Below, one piece after another: positions 22,544 through 30,593 of a stretch of DNA of 64,000 nt; position 1 is the first letter of the stretch, and every line of letters starts with the position of its first letter. The notes under the pieces are model-generated. The model was given only the letters and a program-made list of their open reading frames with translations, ran no database searches and was not told the origin of the DNA. Where the stretch lies: the NCBI GenBank assembly GCA_027382625.1, contig JAJKFJ010023314.1, forward strand, positions 1 to 64,000, in the 5' to 3' direction. Both the position numbers and the translations under genes were made by a program. This DNA is from Tetmemena sp. SeJ-2015. Taxonomy: Eukaryota; Ciliophora; Spirotrichea; Sporadotrichida; Oxytrichidae.

Positions 22544-22868
22544 TCGAACTGCAATTGGTGAGGGTGCGCCTGAAATTATTTCTGAAATTAAAGCAGATGC
22601 AGGCTACTTTTTCTTAGAGCTTTTAGGTGCAGAAGGCGATAAACCTGAGCTTTATTTTATCCCTATTCAAGCTTGGGCAATTGAAAGTGAAACCTTCTTC
22701 CCTTTTCCAATTACTTCATACGGCATCAAGTTCGTTAATGTTGTGTATTTGCACCCCAGCGGTGTAGTGATGGAGCCTATTAAACAGTCGTATTTTGATG
22801 ATGTCAATACATGGCTTGAGCAATTGAATATTTCAGATGCACTTTTGCATAATGAGGTGCTGAAATGA
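22536..22868 (+). CDS. Hypothetical element protein
   Basis: 110 residues, acidic and soluble, with no motif I recognise. The middle is rich in aromatic residues (YFFLELLGAEGDKPELYFIPIQAW), which suggests a small beta domain. It overlaps both neighbours (22536-22543 and 22865-22868), so it is translationally coupled within the alpA group. Confidence 0.6.
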   Translation: MGNRTAIGEGAPEIISEIKADAGYFFLELLGAEGDKPELYFIPIQAWAIESETFFPFPITSYGIKFVNVVYLHPSGVVMEPIKQSYFDDVNTWLEQLNISDALLHNEVLK

Positions 22869-23149
22869 AAACCGCTATTGCATTTCTGGGATTAGCAAGC
22901 TATGCTTGTTGCGTCCCTGAGAAAAAAGGGAACAAGTTTAGCAGCTTGAATTGTACAAGGCGCACAAACCGCGCAATGCGGTTTTTTTATGTGTGTCATG
23001 CCTTTGCGCGCACTTTCTGGGTGGCGATGGCGGGGAGCCTTCGGGCTGCTGGTTACCTTGTACACCAGTCTGCTAACCCTGCCATTTGCTGCCCACCCCG
23101 TTTAGCAGCGGGACGCAGTGTAACCACTGTACAAGGAGTCACGACATGA
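22865..23149 (+). CDS. Ash-like ORF overlapping an RNA-regulatory region
   Basis: A 94-codon frame whose central part, NRAMRFFYVCHAFARTFWVAMAGSLRAAGY, matches the recurrent ash-family signature found in enterobacterial prophages and P4-like satellites. Whether such ORFs are translated is doubtful: the DNA holds a promoter-like pair (22878-22906), an intrinsic terminator (22966-22988) and three complementary segments, so the conservation may be for RNA. The start overlaps the previous stop (ATGA). I keep it as a coding call with modest confidence and treat the RNA reading as at least equally likely. Confidence 0.45.
   Translation: MKTAIAFLGLASYACCVPEKKGNKFSSLNCTRRTNRAMRFFYVCHAFARTFWVAMAGSLRAAGYLVHQSANPAICCPPRLAAGRSVTTVQGVTT
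22878..22906 (+). promoter_or_regulatory. Candidate promoter of a small immunity-like RNA
   Basis: TTGCAT (22878-22883), a 17-base spacer and TATGCT (22901-22906). A transcript would start near 22913 and meet the terminator at 22966-22988. Confidence 0.45.
22913..22988 (+). ncRNA. Candidate small RNA ending at an intrinsic terminator (P4 CI-like)
   Basis: About 75 bases, ending with AAACCGC-GCAAT-GCGGTTT and a T-run (22966-22988). It contains segment A: TTAGCAG (22938-22944) and TGTACAAGG (22952-22960). These are complementary to segment B downstream (CCTTGTACA 23056-23064 and CTGCTAA 23070-23076). Size and layout recall the short CI RNA that provides P4 immunity by pairing with its own leader. 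The 5' end is inferred from the promoter-like pair. Confidence 0.45.
23056..23137 (+). promoter_or_regulatory. Leader with complementary segments B and C, covering a ribosome site
   Basis: Segment B (23056-23076) carries CCTTGTACA and CTGCTAA; segment C carries TTAGCAG (23102-23108) and TGTACAAGG (23129-23137). B can pair with C or with segment A at 22938-22960. The end of C runs into AAGGAG, the ribosome site of the gene at 23146, so B-C pairing would hide it. Confidence 0.55.
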
Positions 23150-23451
23150 CTAGTTCACGCACGCCTATTACCACCCCAAAATTACTTCCGAATGATTTAA
23201 AAAATCAGATATCCATTGCCACAGAACATAGTGTGCTGATGTGTGTCTTGAGCATGGAACATTTAGATCATCTAAGTGCGCTCTTTGGCGGCATTGTTGC
23301 CGCTTCTAATGCTAATCCTAATCCCAATACTGTGTCCTTAGAACTTGCTAAGCTAGGTTTAGTCCTTGCGGATGAATTTCATAACCTGATGGACTGTTAT
23401 CGAGAAGAAAGTCAAATTAAATTGGGCACACTTGGTAAGGAGCAAGCATGA
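23146..23451 (+). CDS. Small hypothetical element protein, paralogue of the next gene
   Basis: 102 residues. The C-terminal half (VSLELAKLGLVLADEFHNLMDCYREE, ending GKEQA) closely parallels the following gene, suggesting duplication. No known motif. The start at 23146 is set by AAGGAG 8 bases upstream; the frame is open earlier, but that DNA is the regulatory leader. It overlaps the next gene by 4 bases (ATGA). Confidence 0.65.
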   Translation: MTSSRTPITTPKLLPNDLKNQISIATEHSVLMCVLSMEHLDHLSALFGGIVAASNANPNPNTVSLELAKLGLVLADEFHNLMDCYREESQIKLGTLGKEQA

Positions 23452-23723
23452 GCACTCGATTAAACCAACAGGCATCCCTGCCAACCAAAAAAGCCGTTGA
23501 TTGCGCTATAGATGCGTATGACGTTTCTACGTTAGGTTTATGCTGTATCAAAGAGCTTAGAACCATGCTTCGCAGTATTGTCGCTATATCTGAGGGTAAC
23601 GAACTCATTCAAGATTTGGCTAAGGTCGGTGTTGATATCGCTGATGAATATTATGGGTTGTTCCAAAGCGAAGTAGAAGATAAGCAAAAAACCTTAGACG
23701 CTTTGACTAAGGAGCAAGCATGA
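23448..23723 (+). CDS. Small hypothetical element protein, paralogue of the previous gene
   Basis: 91 residues, predicted helical. Its end (IQDLAKVGVDIADEYYGLFQSEVED ... TKEQA) aligns with the end of the preceding protein. The junction DNA AAGGAGCAAGCATGA is identical at both gene boundaries (about 23438 and 23710), so ribosome site, stop and next start were duplicated together. The function is unknown. Confidence 0.65.
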   Translation: MSTRLNQQASLPTKKAVDCAIDAYDVSTLGLCCIKELRTMLRSIVAISEGNELIQDLAKVGVDIADEYYGLFQSEVEDKQKTLDALTKEQA

Positions 23724-24082
23724 GAACGCACCCAAACCAAACCGCCTACTTGCCTAATCCAGTTGGCGCCAATCTGCCGCATGTTTCATTGCCTATTGAT
23801 GCTCGTTTTCAGTTTGCGGTGACCTGCGGTGCTGAGTCTGCAACTGCATTTTTCTATGAGCATCCAGAAATTACCCTGCATGCGCACTTGCCTGTTTCTC
23901 TGGAATATTTCATTCAACAAGCTAAGCAAGGTGCGGCGGCTCTTGGTGTTGATTGGCAAGGCCGCGATAAGGAAATTACGGATGCATTCCTAGCAGGCTA
24001 TCTAGGCCGTATTCAGCAGGAACTGCGAATTATGCAGCCGTATCGCAAACCCAATTCTGACCAAAAAGCAGCGATGCATTAA
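23720..24082 (+). CDS. Hypothetical element protein
   Basis: 120 residues, soluble. It has no motif I can name; HLPVSLEYFIQQAKQGAAALGVDW suggests an amphipathic helix. It is coupled to the preceding gene through the same AAGGAGCAAGCATGA junction and ends 135 bases before the primase gene. Similar small ORFs sit upstream of primases in many satellites. Confidence 0.6.
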   Translation: MRTHPNQTAYLPNPVGANLPHVSLPIDARFQFAVTCGAESATAFFYEHPEITLHAHLPVSLEYFIQQAKQGAAALGVDWQGRDKEITDAFLAGYLGRIQQELRIMQPYRKPNSDQKAAMH

Positions 24083-24217
24083 GGTCAAAAATGTCTAATA
24101 AAAACTATGTGAGTCGCATGCTTGATTGCATGCGCTGGGTTTGCATACGTCTGTACTTCTATCAATTACATCGTTGTTCTAGCTTGTGGCTGAGAACAAA
24201 AAAACAAAGGGGCAAAT

Positions 24218-25159
24218 ATGCCAAAGTATCAGAATGAAAAACCAAGTATTGACGCTATCAAAGCGGCTTTAAGTTTTTTGCCTTCTAGTGATCGTGACCT
24301 ATGGCTTAAAGTCGGTATGGCACTTAAGGCAGAGTTTGCAGAGAGCGGCTTTGATTTATTCGATACGTGGAGCCAAACCGCAGAGAACTATGCACCTGAT
24401 GCCGTTAAATCAGTGTGGAAAGGTTTTAAGGCAGGCGGCAAGATTGGTATAGGTACGTTGCTGTATGAAGCTAAGCAGCGAGGTTTTAATCTGAAAAGTT
24501 TTGCACCTGCCCCACCTGTATCCGCAGAGGAAGCAGCACGTCAACAGCAAGAACGCCAAAAGCGTGAAGCTGATGAACAAGCGGAACTAGAGCGACTACA
24601 GGCAAGCGCAGCCACGACCGCTAAAAAAGCGTGGTCTGAGGCACAAGAGAGTGGCGAATCTTTCTACCTACAATCAAAAAAAGCCGGTGCGTATGCGGTG
24701 CGTTTCGCTCATGGCAAAGGTGGACAAACCTTGCTTGTACCTTTGATCGACTCCAGCGGCAAACTATGGAACCTACAACGCATATTTTCCAATGGCGATA
24801 AGCGGTTTTATAAGGGTGGTAAAACGGCTGGCTGCTTTCATGTGATCGGAGATGCATTGGCTAGTGAATGCCTGTTGATTGCAGAGGGATACGCAACAGG
24901 CGCAACGCTGCATGTGGCCACAGGGTTTGCGGTGGTGATCGCCTTTAGTGCGAGCAACTTAAAACACATTGCGGCCTTGATGCGTGAACGCTACCCAGAT
25001 AAGCGCATTGTGATGTGTGCCGACAACGATTCCGAGACGGAAAAGAAGACAGGTAAAAATGCGGGTGTAGTAGCAGCGACCGAAGCGGCAAAGAGTATCA
25101 ATGCTTTGGTGTGTGTGCCTATGGTTTGCCTGATGGTGGAAACGACTTTAACGACTTGA
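24218..25159 (+). CDS. PriCT-2 / Toprim primase-like protein, frameshift near its end
   Basis: A 313-residue replication protein. Residues about 10-90 are a PriCT-2 domain (SSDRDLWLKVGMALKAEF; DTWSQTAENY), 95-150 a charged coiled linker, and 150-310 a Toprim_3 region with LLIAEGYATGATLHVATG and the metal-site-like VMCADNDSE. The last residues are out of frame: one G seems lost at about 25130, since LPDGGNDFNDLMHFAGIDAVK reads in the next frame. It would prime replication together with the DUF927 ATPase that follows; P4 alpha protein joins these roles in one chain. The ribosome site AAGGGG lies 7 bases upstream. Confidence 0.8.
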   Translation: MPKYQNEKPSIDAIKAALSFLPSSDRDLWLKVGMALKAEFAESGFDLFDTWSQTAENYAPDAVKSVWKGFKAGGKIGIGTLLYEAKQRGFNLKSFAPAPPVSAEEAARQQQERQKREADEQAELERLQASAATTAKKAWSEAQESGESFYLQSKKAGAYAVRFAHGKGGQTLLVPLIDSSGKLWNLQRIFSNGDKRFYKGGKTAGCFHVIGDALASECLLIAEGYATGATLHVATGFAVVIAFSASNLKHIAALMRERYPDKRIVMCADNDSETEKKTGKNAGVVAATEAAKSINALVCVPMVCLMVETTLTT

Positions 25160-25178
25160 TGCATTTTGCTGGAATTGA

Positions 25179-27161
25179 TGCCGTAAAAAACAAAGTGCAT
25201 GCGTCGATTGCGTCAACAGTAAATGTCCGCTCTACGGACATTCAAGAAAATGCCCTAAGGTTAACCAGATCGCACACAAGCCGATAACACAAGCAACGGC
25301 GACACAAAGCAAAGACGCTCCAGAAAAAACGCCCACAAAGCCGCAATCAAAACAATCACGCAAACCCGCGCAAGATGGGCAAACATCCAAGCCGTTTTAT
25401 CTGAATCATGAAAACGGTGAAGGCGTTTTTTATCACGGCTTTCATGAAGGCGAACCATTCCCCGCTTTAAAGATTTGTTCCTCTTTGCGCGTAGTGGCAA
25501 AGACACGCGATGCATCAAATGGTGAATGGGGTTATTTGCTAGAGTTTAGCGACCCTGATGGTAATTTGAAACGCTGGGCAATGCCTGCAAAGATGCTGTC
25601 TGGTGATGGCACACAATACCGTGCTGATTTACTAGCGATGGGCTTAATGATCGAACCTGGACTTAAGCAGAAAAACCATCTTACTACCTACATTCAAACC
25701 GCCGATGTGCCCGACCGTGTGCGATGTGTGGAGCGGATAGGCTGGCATGATGATGTGTATGTCTTACCTGATAAAACGATTGGTAACGGTGGCGAGACCG
25801 TGCTATTTCAAACAGTGGGTAGCACTGCCTCACAGTTTAAGCAACGCGGTACGCTGGCAGATTGGCAAACCCATGTTGCAGCCCATTGCAGAGGTAACAC
25901 ACGGCTTTTGTTCTTTGTGTCTGCGGGGTTTGCGTCACTGCTTTTACATCACGCCAAAGTGCAAAGCTTTGGTCTGCATTTGATGGGGAGTAGTTCCACG
26001 GGTAAAAGTACGGCAATGAAAGTAGCGGCCTCGGTGTTTGGTGGTGCTGATTATGCACAGAGTTGGCATGTGACCGACAATTCATTAGAAGCGACCGCGC
26101 AAAAGCATTCAGATGCTTTGCTGGTATTAGATGAACTTGGTCAAGCAGATGCCAAGATGGTGGGTAATATCGCCTATATGCTGAGTAACGAGAAAGGCAA
26201 AGGCCGCGCCACCCAGCATGCGACCGCTAAGAAGATCGCCACATGGCGGCTTATCTTTATTAGTGATGGTGAGCTATCCCTAGAAGCAAAGATGGCCGAG
26301 GCAGGCAAGACCACCAAGGGCGGCCAAGATGTGCGCATGGCGCATATCAATGCGGATGCAGGTAAAGGCTTGGGCTTGTTTGATACGGTGCACGGGTTTG
26401 CTGATGGTGCGGCTATGTCGCGTCATTTAGTGAGCATGGTGCAGCAGTATCACGGCACGGCGGGACTGTCGTTTATCGAATGGCTGGTAGAGAACATTGC
26501 AGCACTACCAAGCGTGTTATCTGAGGCGATTAAGACGACCACACAAAGCTTATGCCCACCTGATGCACATGGGCAGGTTAAACGGGTATCTGACTTCTTT
26601 GCATTGGTGGCGGCTGGCGGTGAGTTGGCAACGGCGGCGGGTATCACTGGCTGGGCTGATGGTGAGGCGACCAGTGCAGCGACCACCTGCTTTGATGATT
26701 GGCTATCTACTCGCGGTGGTGCGGGTGACATCGAGCATGATCGTATGCTTGAGCTTCTACCTAACTTTATTCAGCAACATGGTGACTCTCGCCTTGCGTG
26801 GGCACACCGTGCGATGGATGACCATGCACCCAAGACCATCAATCAAGCAGGCTTTAAGCGCATGGTAAGTATGAACGGCACGGCGATTAAGAGTAATGCT
26901 GATTGGGTGAAAGAGTATGGCGACAAGATGCACCCTGACGAAGCCAAAGGCGCAACGATTGAATACTATCTATTGCCCAAGGTATTCAAAGAGGAAGTAT
27001 GCAAAGGCTATGACCCTCGCACAGTGGCGGCAAAGCTGGCAGAGCTAGGCGTATTTGAGACCGACAAACAAGGTAAAACAAGCATAGTAGAACGCTTTGC
27101 AGGAAGCACAGGCCGCTACTACAAAATATCAAGTGAGAAGCTAGGAACCTTGCAAACCTAA
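25179..27161 (+). CDS. DUF927 helicase-like ATPase (satellite replication)
   Basis: The frame is open from 25179 to 27161, but the first ordinary start codon is TTG at 25485; homology-like sequence already lies upstream (FYLNHENGEGVFYHGFHEGE), so the true start is earlier or the gene was fused to the primase before a frameshift. The DUF927 domain (about 25440-26700) has Walker A GSSSTGKST, a Walker B-like LLVLDELGQAD and a sensor-like WRLIFISDGE. A short Cys-rich stretch (ACVDCVNSKC, then a further Cys) precedes the linker. The C-terminal part (about 26700-27161) is helical. Family knowledge: DUF927 proteins are phage- and satellite-encoded helicases. Confidence 0.8.
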   Translation, partial: CRKKQSACVDCVNSKCPLYGHSRKCPKVNQIAHKPITQATATQSKDAPEKTPTKPQSKQSRKPAQDGQTSKPFYLNHENGEGVFYHGFHEGEPFPALKICSSLRVVAKTRDASNGEWGYLLEFSDPDGNLKRWAMPAKMLSGDGTQYRADLLAMGLMIEPGLKQKNHLTTYIQTADVPDRVRCVERIGWHDDVYVLPDKTIGNGGETVLFQTVGSTASQFKQRGTLADWQTHVAAHCRGNTRLLFFVSAGFASLLLHHAKVQSFGLHLMGSSSTGKSTAMKVAASVFGGADYAQSWHVTDNSLEATAQKHSDALLVLDELGQADAKMVGNIAYMLSNEKGKGRATQHATAKKIATWRLIFISDGELSLEAKMAEAGKTTKGGQDVRMAHINADAGKGLGLFDTVHGFADGAAMSRHLVSMVQQYHGTAGLSFIEWLVENIAALPSVLSEAIKTTTQSLCPPDAHGQVKRVSDFFALVAAGGELATAAGITGWADGEATSAATTCFDDWLSTRGGAGDIEHDRMLELLPNFIQQHGDSRLAWAHRAMDDHAPKTINQAGFKRMVSMNGTAIKSNADWVKEYGDKMHPDEAKGATIEYYLLPKVFKEEVCKGYDPRTVAAKLAELGVFETDKQGKTSIVERFAGSTGRYYKISSEKLGTLQT

Positions 27162-27327
27162 GCGAAGCGATATGCAGCGGCGCGGCTTGTGGTGGCTGGG
27201 GTGAGTTGCCATTCGCGCCACATTTTTAGGTATTTAGTGAAAAAATGCCAATAATTAGGGGTTAAGTGATCTTTTATGCATTGATAATCGTTAAATTAAT
27301 TGCGTTTAATCAGAATTTTATATCAGT

Positions 27328-27440
27328 GTTACACCTGTTACACCTTATAAACGCTTGTTACACCTTAAAGGTGTAACGCGCAAAGCATTACCTGCAAAGG
27401 CTTTCAAGCCGATTGCATACCTCTGTTACACCGTTACACC
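27328..27440. other. Iteron cluster 2
   Basis: GTTACACC (inverted GGTGTAAC) occurs at 27328, 27337, 27357, 27425 and 27433, and in direct form at 27370, with a TTTACACC variant at 27475. GTTACACCT and AGGTGTAAC form a tight inverted pair at 27357-27377. It lies 160 bases after the helicase gene and repeats the unit of cluster 1, like the ori/crr pair of P4. Confidence 0.7.
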
Positions 27441-27482
27441 TAAAAATGAATACATCCAACACAGAAAACGCACTTTTACACC

Positions 27483-28200
27483 GTGCTTTTCTGGCGTTGT
27501 TTTGATCGTTATATTTCATGCGGGTTTGCAAAGCAAAAGCTTTGCTCAGGTGCACCAGCCATAGCCCCCTATTAAGGTACTTCCAATCACATTTCCTACA
27601 CGGGTCGAAACGAGCGTGAGATATCGCTAGTCGCTCAGGTTCCTTAAGGGGGTTGTATTGTGCCGACTATTATTAGTTCAACTAGCATGGTGCGGGGGTG
27701 GCGAAAAGTATAGGGCTTAGACATTCCAGACCGTCTGTTTCCTCTAATTTTCCACAGATGAGTTTTTTATAGAGGGGGGGTGTCAAAATTAGAGTGTGCC
27801 TAGTGATAAGGTCATTTGTCGCTAAATAGTGAAAACAAATTGATTCTGTGCTTTTCTGGTGTGCTTAGGGCGGGTAAAAAGTCTACATGCACTCACAGGA
27901 AACCGAACGTTTAACCGCAAATTTATAGAAACCAAAAACTACCCCCTAGGGGTTTGGCATATACTTACCCAAGCGTCCGCACTGTTAATAATATAAGTCG
28001 TCTTTTTATCAATATTGGCGACTTTTGCATAACTGTAAATTCATGCAGTGTTTCTAGCCCTGCCGATTAGGAGGTAAACGATCAAAGGTTTTACCGAAAT
28101 CATGCCAAACCCGTTAAGCAAAATTTTTTGCATCCATGGGTGCATCCATACGAGAAAAACAAAAAACATAGAACGTTTATTCATGCGGGTTTTAAGCCAT
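27483..28200. other. Non-coding right arm of the element
   Basis: About 720 bases without a credible gene. It contains a second TTTCATGCGGGTTT (27514-27527) followed by a sequence similar to that after iteron cluster 1 (CACCAGCC), a CCCCTAGGGG palindrome near 27946, GCATCCATGGGTGCATCCATA (28130-28150; a similar GCATCCATGG lies left of the integrase at 18996), and a third TTCATGCGGGTTT (28180-28192). The GCATCCA repeats may be integrase arm sites (inference). Confidence 0.45.
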
Positions 28201-28222
28201 GTTTCGACTTCCCCTTTCCGCC
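28201..28222 (+). other. Probable attR: tRNA-Ser 3'-end remnant
   Basis: GTTTCGACTTCCCCTTTCCGCC plus A resembles the T-arm-to-CCA end of tRNA-Ser at 18823-18850, and a tRNA-type terminator follows. It marks the right border of the element. The left copy is error-rich, so the exact core cannot be read. Confidence 0.55.
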
Positions 28223-28230
28223 AGAATTTA

Positions 28231-28262
28231 AAAAACCGCATAATTTTGATTATGCGGTTTTT
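28231..28262 (+). terminator. Terminator, probably the original tRNA-Ser terminator
   Basis: AAAAACCGCATAA (28231-28243) and TTATGCGGTTTTT (28250-28262) form a 13-bp stem with a 6-base loop and a following T-run. Its place just after the tRNA remnant suggests it terminated tRNA-Ser before the insertion. Confidence 0.85.
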
Positions 28263-28623
28263 TTTCGTCAAAAAATTTTGATGCTCCCCAAACTACCTAA
28301 ACTGCAACTTAAGACAGTTTTAATAATGAAAAAATATTTTCATAAATAAGAACCAAATTAGATAAATTTGGTCTATACGATGATCTATGTATAAACACTC
28401 ACGTTTTACAAAATATCTAGTAAGGCGATAAATTTCGATACTGAGCTCATAGTCAAGTTTAACAAATTCTAACTACTTAGAACTTTACTGAAATTACCTC
28501 ACAAAATTTAATAGAAAAAATTTTCATTCGGTTACTTCGTTGACAAGCTCTAATTTTGCATTCATGCTTGCCGCGCAGTGCTTTTTTCTTAAAATCGCTT
28601 GATCAATCTTCATATCTAAAACA
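28263..28623. other. AT-rich region upstream of the M61 peptidase
   Basis: About 360 bases with no gene. A small hairpin ACCAAATT-AGATA-AATTTGGT lies at about 28351-28371. The M61 promoter is expected here, but I cannot place it with confidence. Confidence 0.35.
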
Positions 28624-30455
28624 ATGAAAAAGACTCTCTTACGATCATTAGCGCTAGTTTGCGCAATGGCTTCTCCATTCGCTTTTGCGGATGTGAATTA
28701 TCAAATTAAAATCACCAACCCTGCGCAACATTTAGCCGAAGTGAGCATAGAGTTTCCTGCCGTCCCTGGTAAAACTCTCGATGTGCAAATGCCAATTTGG
28801 CGCACTGGACGCTACGAGGTTTTGAATTTAGGCAAAAATGTGCGTCAGTTTGCCGCAAGCAATGGTAAAGGCAAGGCACTCTCTTTTGCTAAAACAGATA
28901 AAGGCACTTGGCAGGTCAAAACGCAACCAGGCGACACTGTCAAAATTTCGTACGAGATTTTCGCTAATGCCTTAGGTGAACGGACTCAGCATATCGATGA
29001 CACGCATGCATACCTCGATGCAAGCGGCGTTTTAATGTACGCAGCACCATTCCGCAATCAAGCGGTGAAAGTCAGTTTAGATACACCGAAAAACTGGATA
29101 TCTCGCTCTGGCATGGATAAAGGTAATTGCGACAATTGCTTCGTCGCTAAAAACTATGATGTGTTGATTGATTCACCAATCGAAACCGGTGAACACGAAT
29201 TCCATAGCTTTGATGTTGATGGTCATACTATCGAACTGGCAATCTGGGGGCGTGGTAATTATGATGGCAAAAAATGGCCGGCGATTTAAAGAAAATCGTT
29301 GAAGGCGGTCGTAAATTATTCGGTCCATATCCATTCAAGCGCTATTTATTTATCGTTCATGCGACTGATGGCGTTGGTGGCGCAACAGAGCATATAAACT
29401 CCACTGTAATTCAAAAGAATCGCTGGGGCTTCTCTCCTCGTAAAGAATACTTAAATTTTTTACGTACGGCTGCGCATGAATTTGTACACACTTGGAACGT
29501 CAAAGCCTACCGTCCAAAAGAGATGGTACCTTACGAATATCAAAAAGAAAATTACACTCGCCTATTATGGATGGCTGAAGGTAATACATCGTATTTTGAA
29601 GAGCTCTTGACTTTACGCGCAGGGATACAAACTCGTGACGAGTTTTTAGAAGAATTATCAAAAGCGATGTTTGCTTATGAGCATCAGCCAGGCCGTTTCC
29701 AACAAAGTGCTGCGGAATCGAGTTTTGACGCATGGATTGATGCTGGTGGTGAACGTGCGCGCAATGCGTCGGTAAACATCTACAGTAAGGGCATGCTGCT
29801 GGCGCACGCCATGGATATCGAGATCCGCCGCCAAACCAAAGGAGTAAAAGGTTTTGAACACGTTCATCAATATTTATACCAACATCACACCGTTGATAAA
29901 GGTGGTTACACTGAAGCAGATGTGCGTACTGCACTCAAAACCGTAACAGGCAACGATTGGTCTGCATGGTGGTCTAAATATGTCGACAGCACAGGTGAAA
30001 TTCCATTTGCTGAATTATTGAACCATGTTGGTATGCGGTACGTCATTGAAGGTGGTAAAGACGACGAACAAAAGGAAGAATGGTTCACAGGTTGGCGTAC
30101 TCGCGACACGAGCGATCATCCAGTGGTGATCGAAGTTGAACGTGACAGCCCAGCATGGAAAGCTGGCGTGGTTGCTGGTGATATTTTGGTTGCTGCAAAT
30201 GGTTTGCGCCTAACACCAAAAGATATCAATGACAAACTTTGGTTAATGCAGCAAGCACCAATCAAACTATCGGTATTCCGTCGCGATGAGTTACGTGACA
30301 TCATGCTGACCCCAAATCGCCAAGTAAAAGGCAAGGCAAAAGTCAAAGCAGTAGACGCAGTGACTGAAGAGCAAAAAGCACTGAACGCAGCTTGGTTGGG
30401 CGTCGCTTGGCCTGCAGCAAAGTCAGCTTCCGGGGCTGACAAAGCCAAGGAATAA
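28624..30455 (+). CDS. M61 family metallopeptidase with PDZ domain, frameshifted
   Basis: A secreted zinc aminopeptidase-like enzyme of about 610 residues. The first frame (28624-29289) holds a signal peptide (ending SPFAFADV) and the beta-sandwich N-terminal domain; the second (29274-30455) begins KKIVEGGRKLFGPYPF and carries the zinc site HEFVHTWN, the third ligand in LLWMAEGNTSYFEE, and a PDZ domain (about 30110-30310: DSPAWKAGVVAGDILVAANG). The frames join if one A is missing from the A-run at 29269-29274. M61 enzymes (glycyl aminopeptidases) release Gly and Ala from peptides. A convergent M1 peptidase follows. Confidence 0.9.
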
Positions 30456-30486
30456 TTGTCTCGGCTTGGGCTAGGTTTCATCCTAT

Positions 30487-30523
30487 AAAGAAAAACGCCA
30501 GCAAATTGCTGGCGTTTTTCTTT
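30487..30523. terminator. Bidirectional terminator between two peptidase genes
   Basis: AAAGAAAAACGCCAGC (30487-30502) and GCTGGCGTTTTTCTTT (30508-30523) form a perfect 16-bp stem with a 5-base loop, between convergent genes. Confidence 0.9.
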
Positions 30524-30593
30524 CTATACTGGCTCACAATATTATCTACACGAGCACGTCCTCCGAACATTTCTGCATTACATTTGAAGGAAA

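Larger units (their letters stand above)
18824..28222 (+). mobile_element. P4-like integrated satellite or island in tRNA-Ser
   Basis: About 9.4 kb between the tRNA-Ser 3' end and a tRNA-like 3'-end remnant. It has a P4-type tyrosine integrase next to the tRNA, iteron clusters near both ends, XRE and AlpA-type regulators, an Ash-like ORF inside an RNA-immunity-like region, small coupled ORFs, a PriCT-2/Toprim primase and a DUF927 helicase. This is the core plan of P4-type phage satellites. No structural, conjugation or obvious cargo genes are visible. The left border lies in error-rich sequence, so its exact base is uncertain. Confidence 0.75.

Noticed and set aside
27355..27564. 69-codon frame in the right arm of the satellite
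   Set aside because: It is made mostly of iterons and the repeated TTTCATGCGGGTTT segment.
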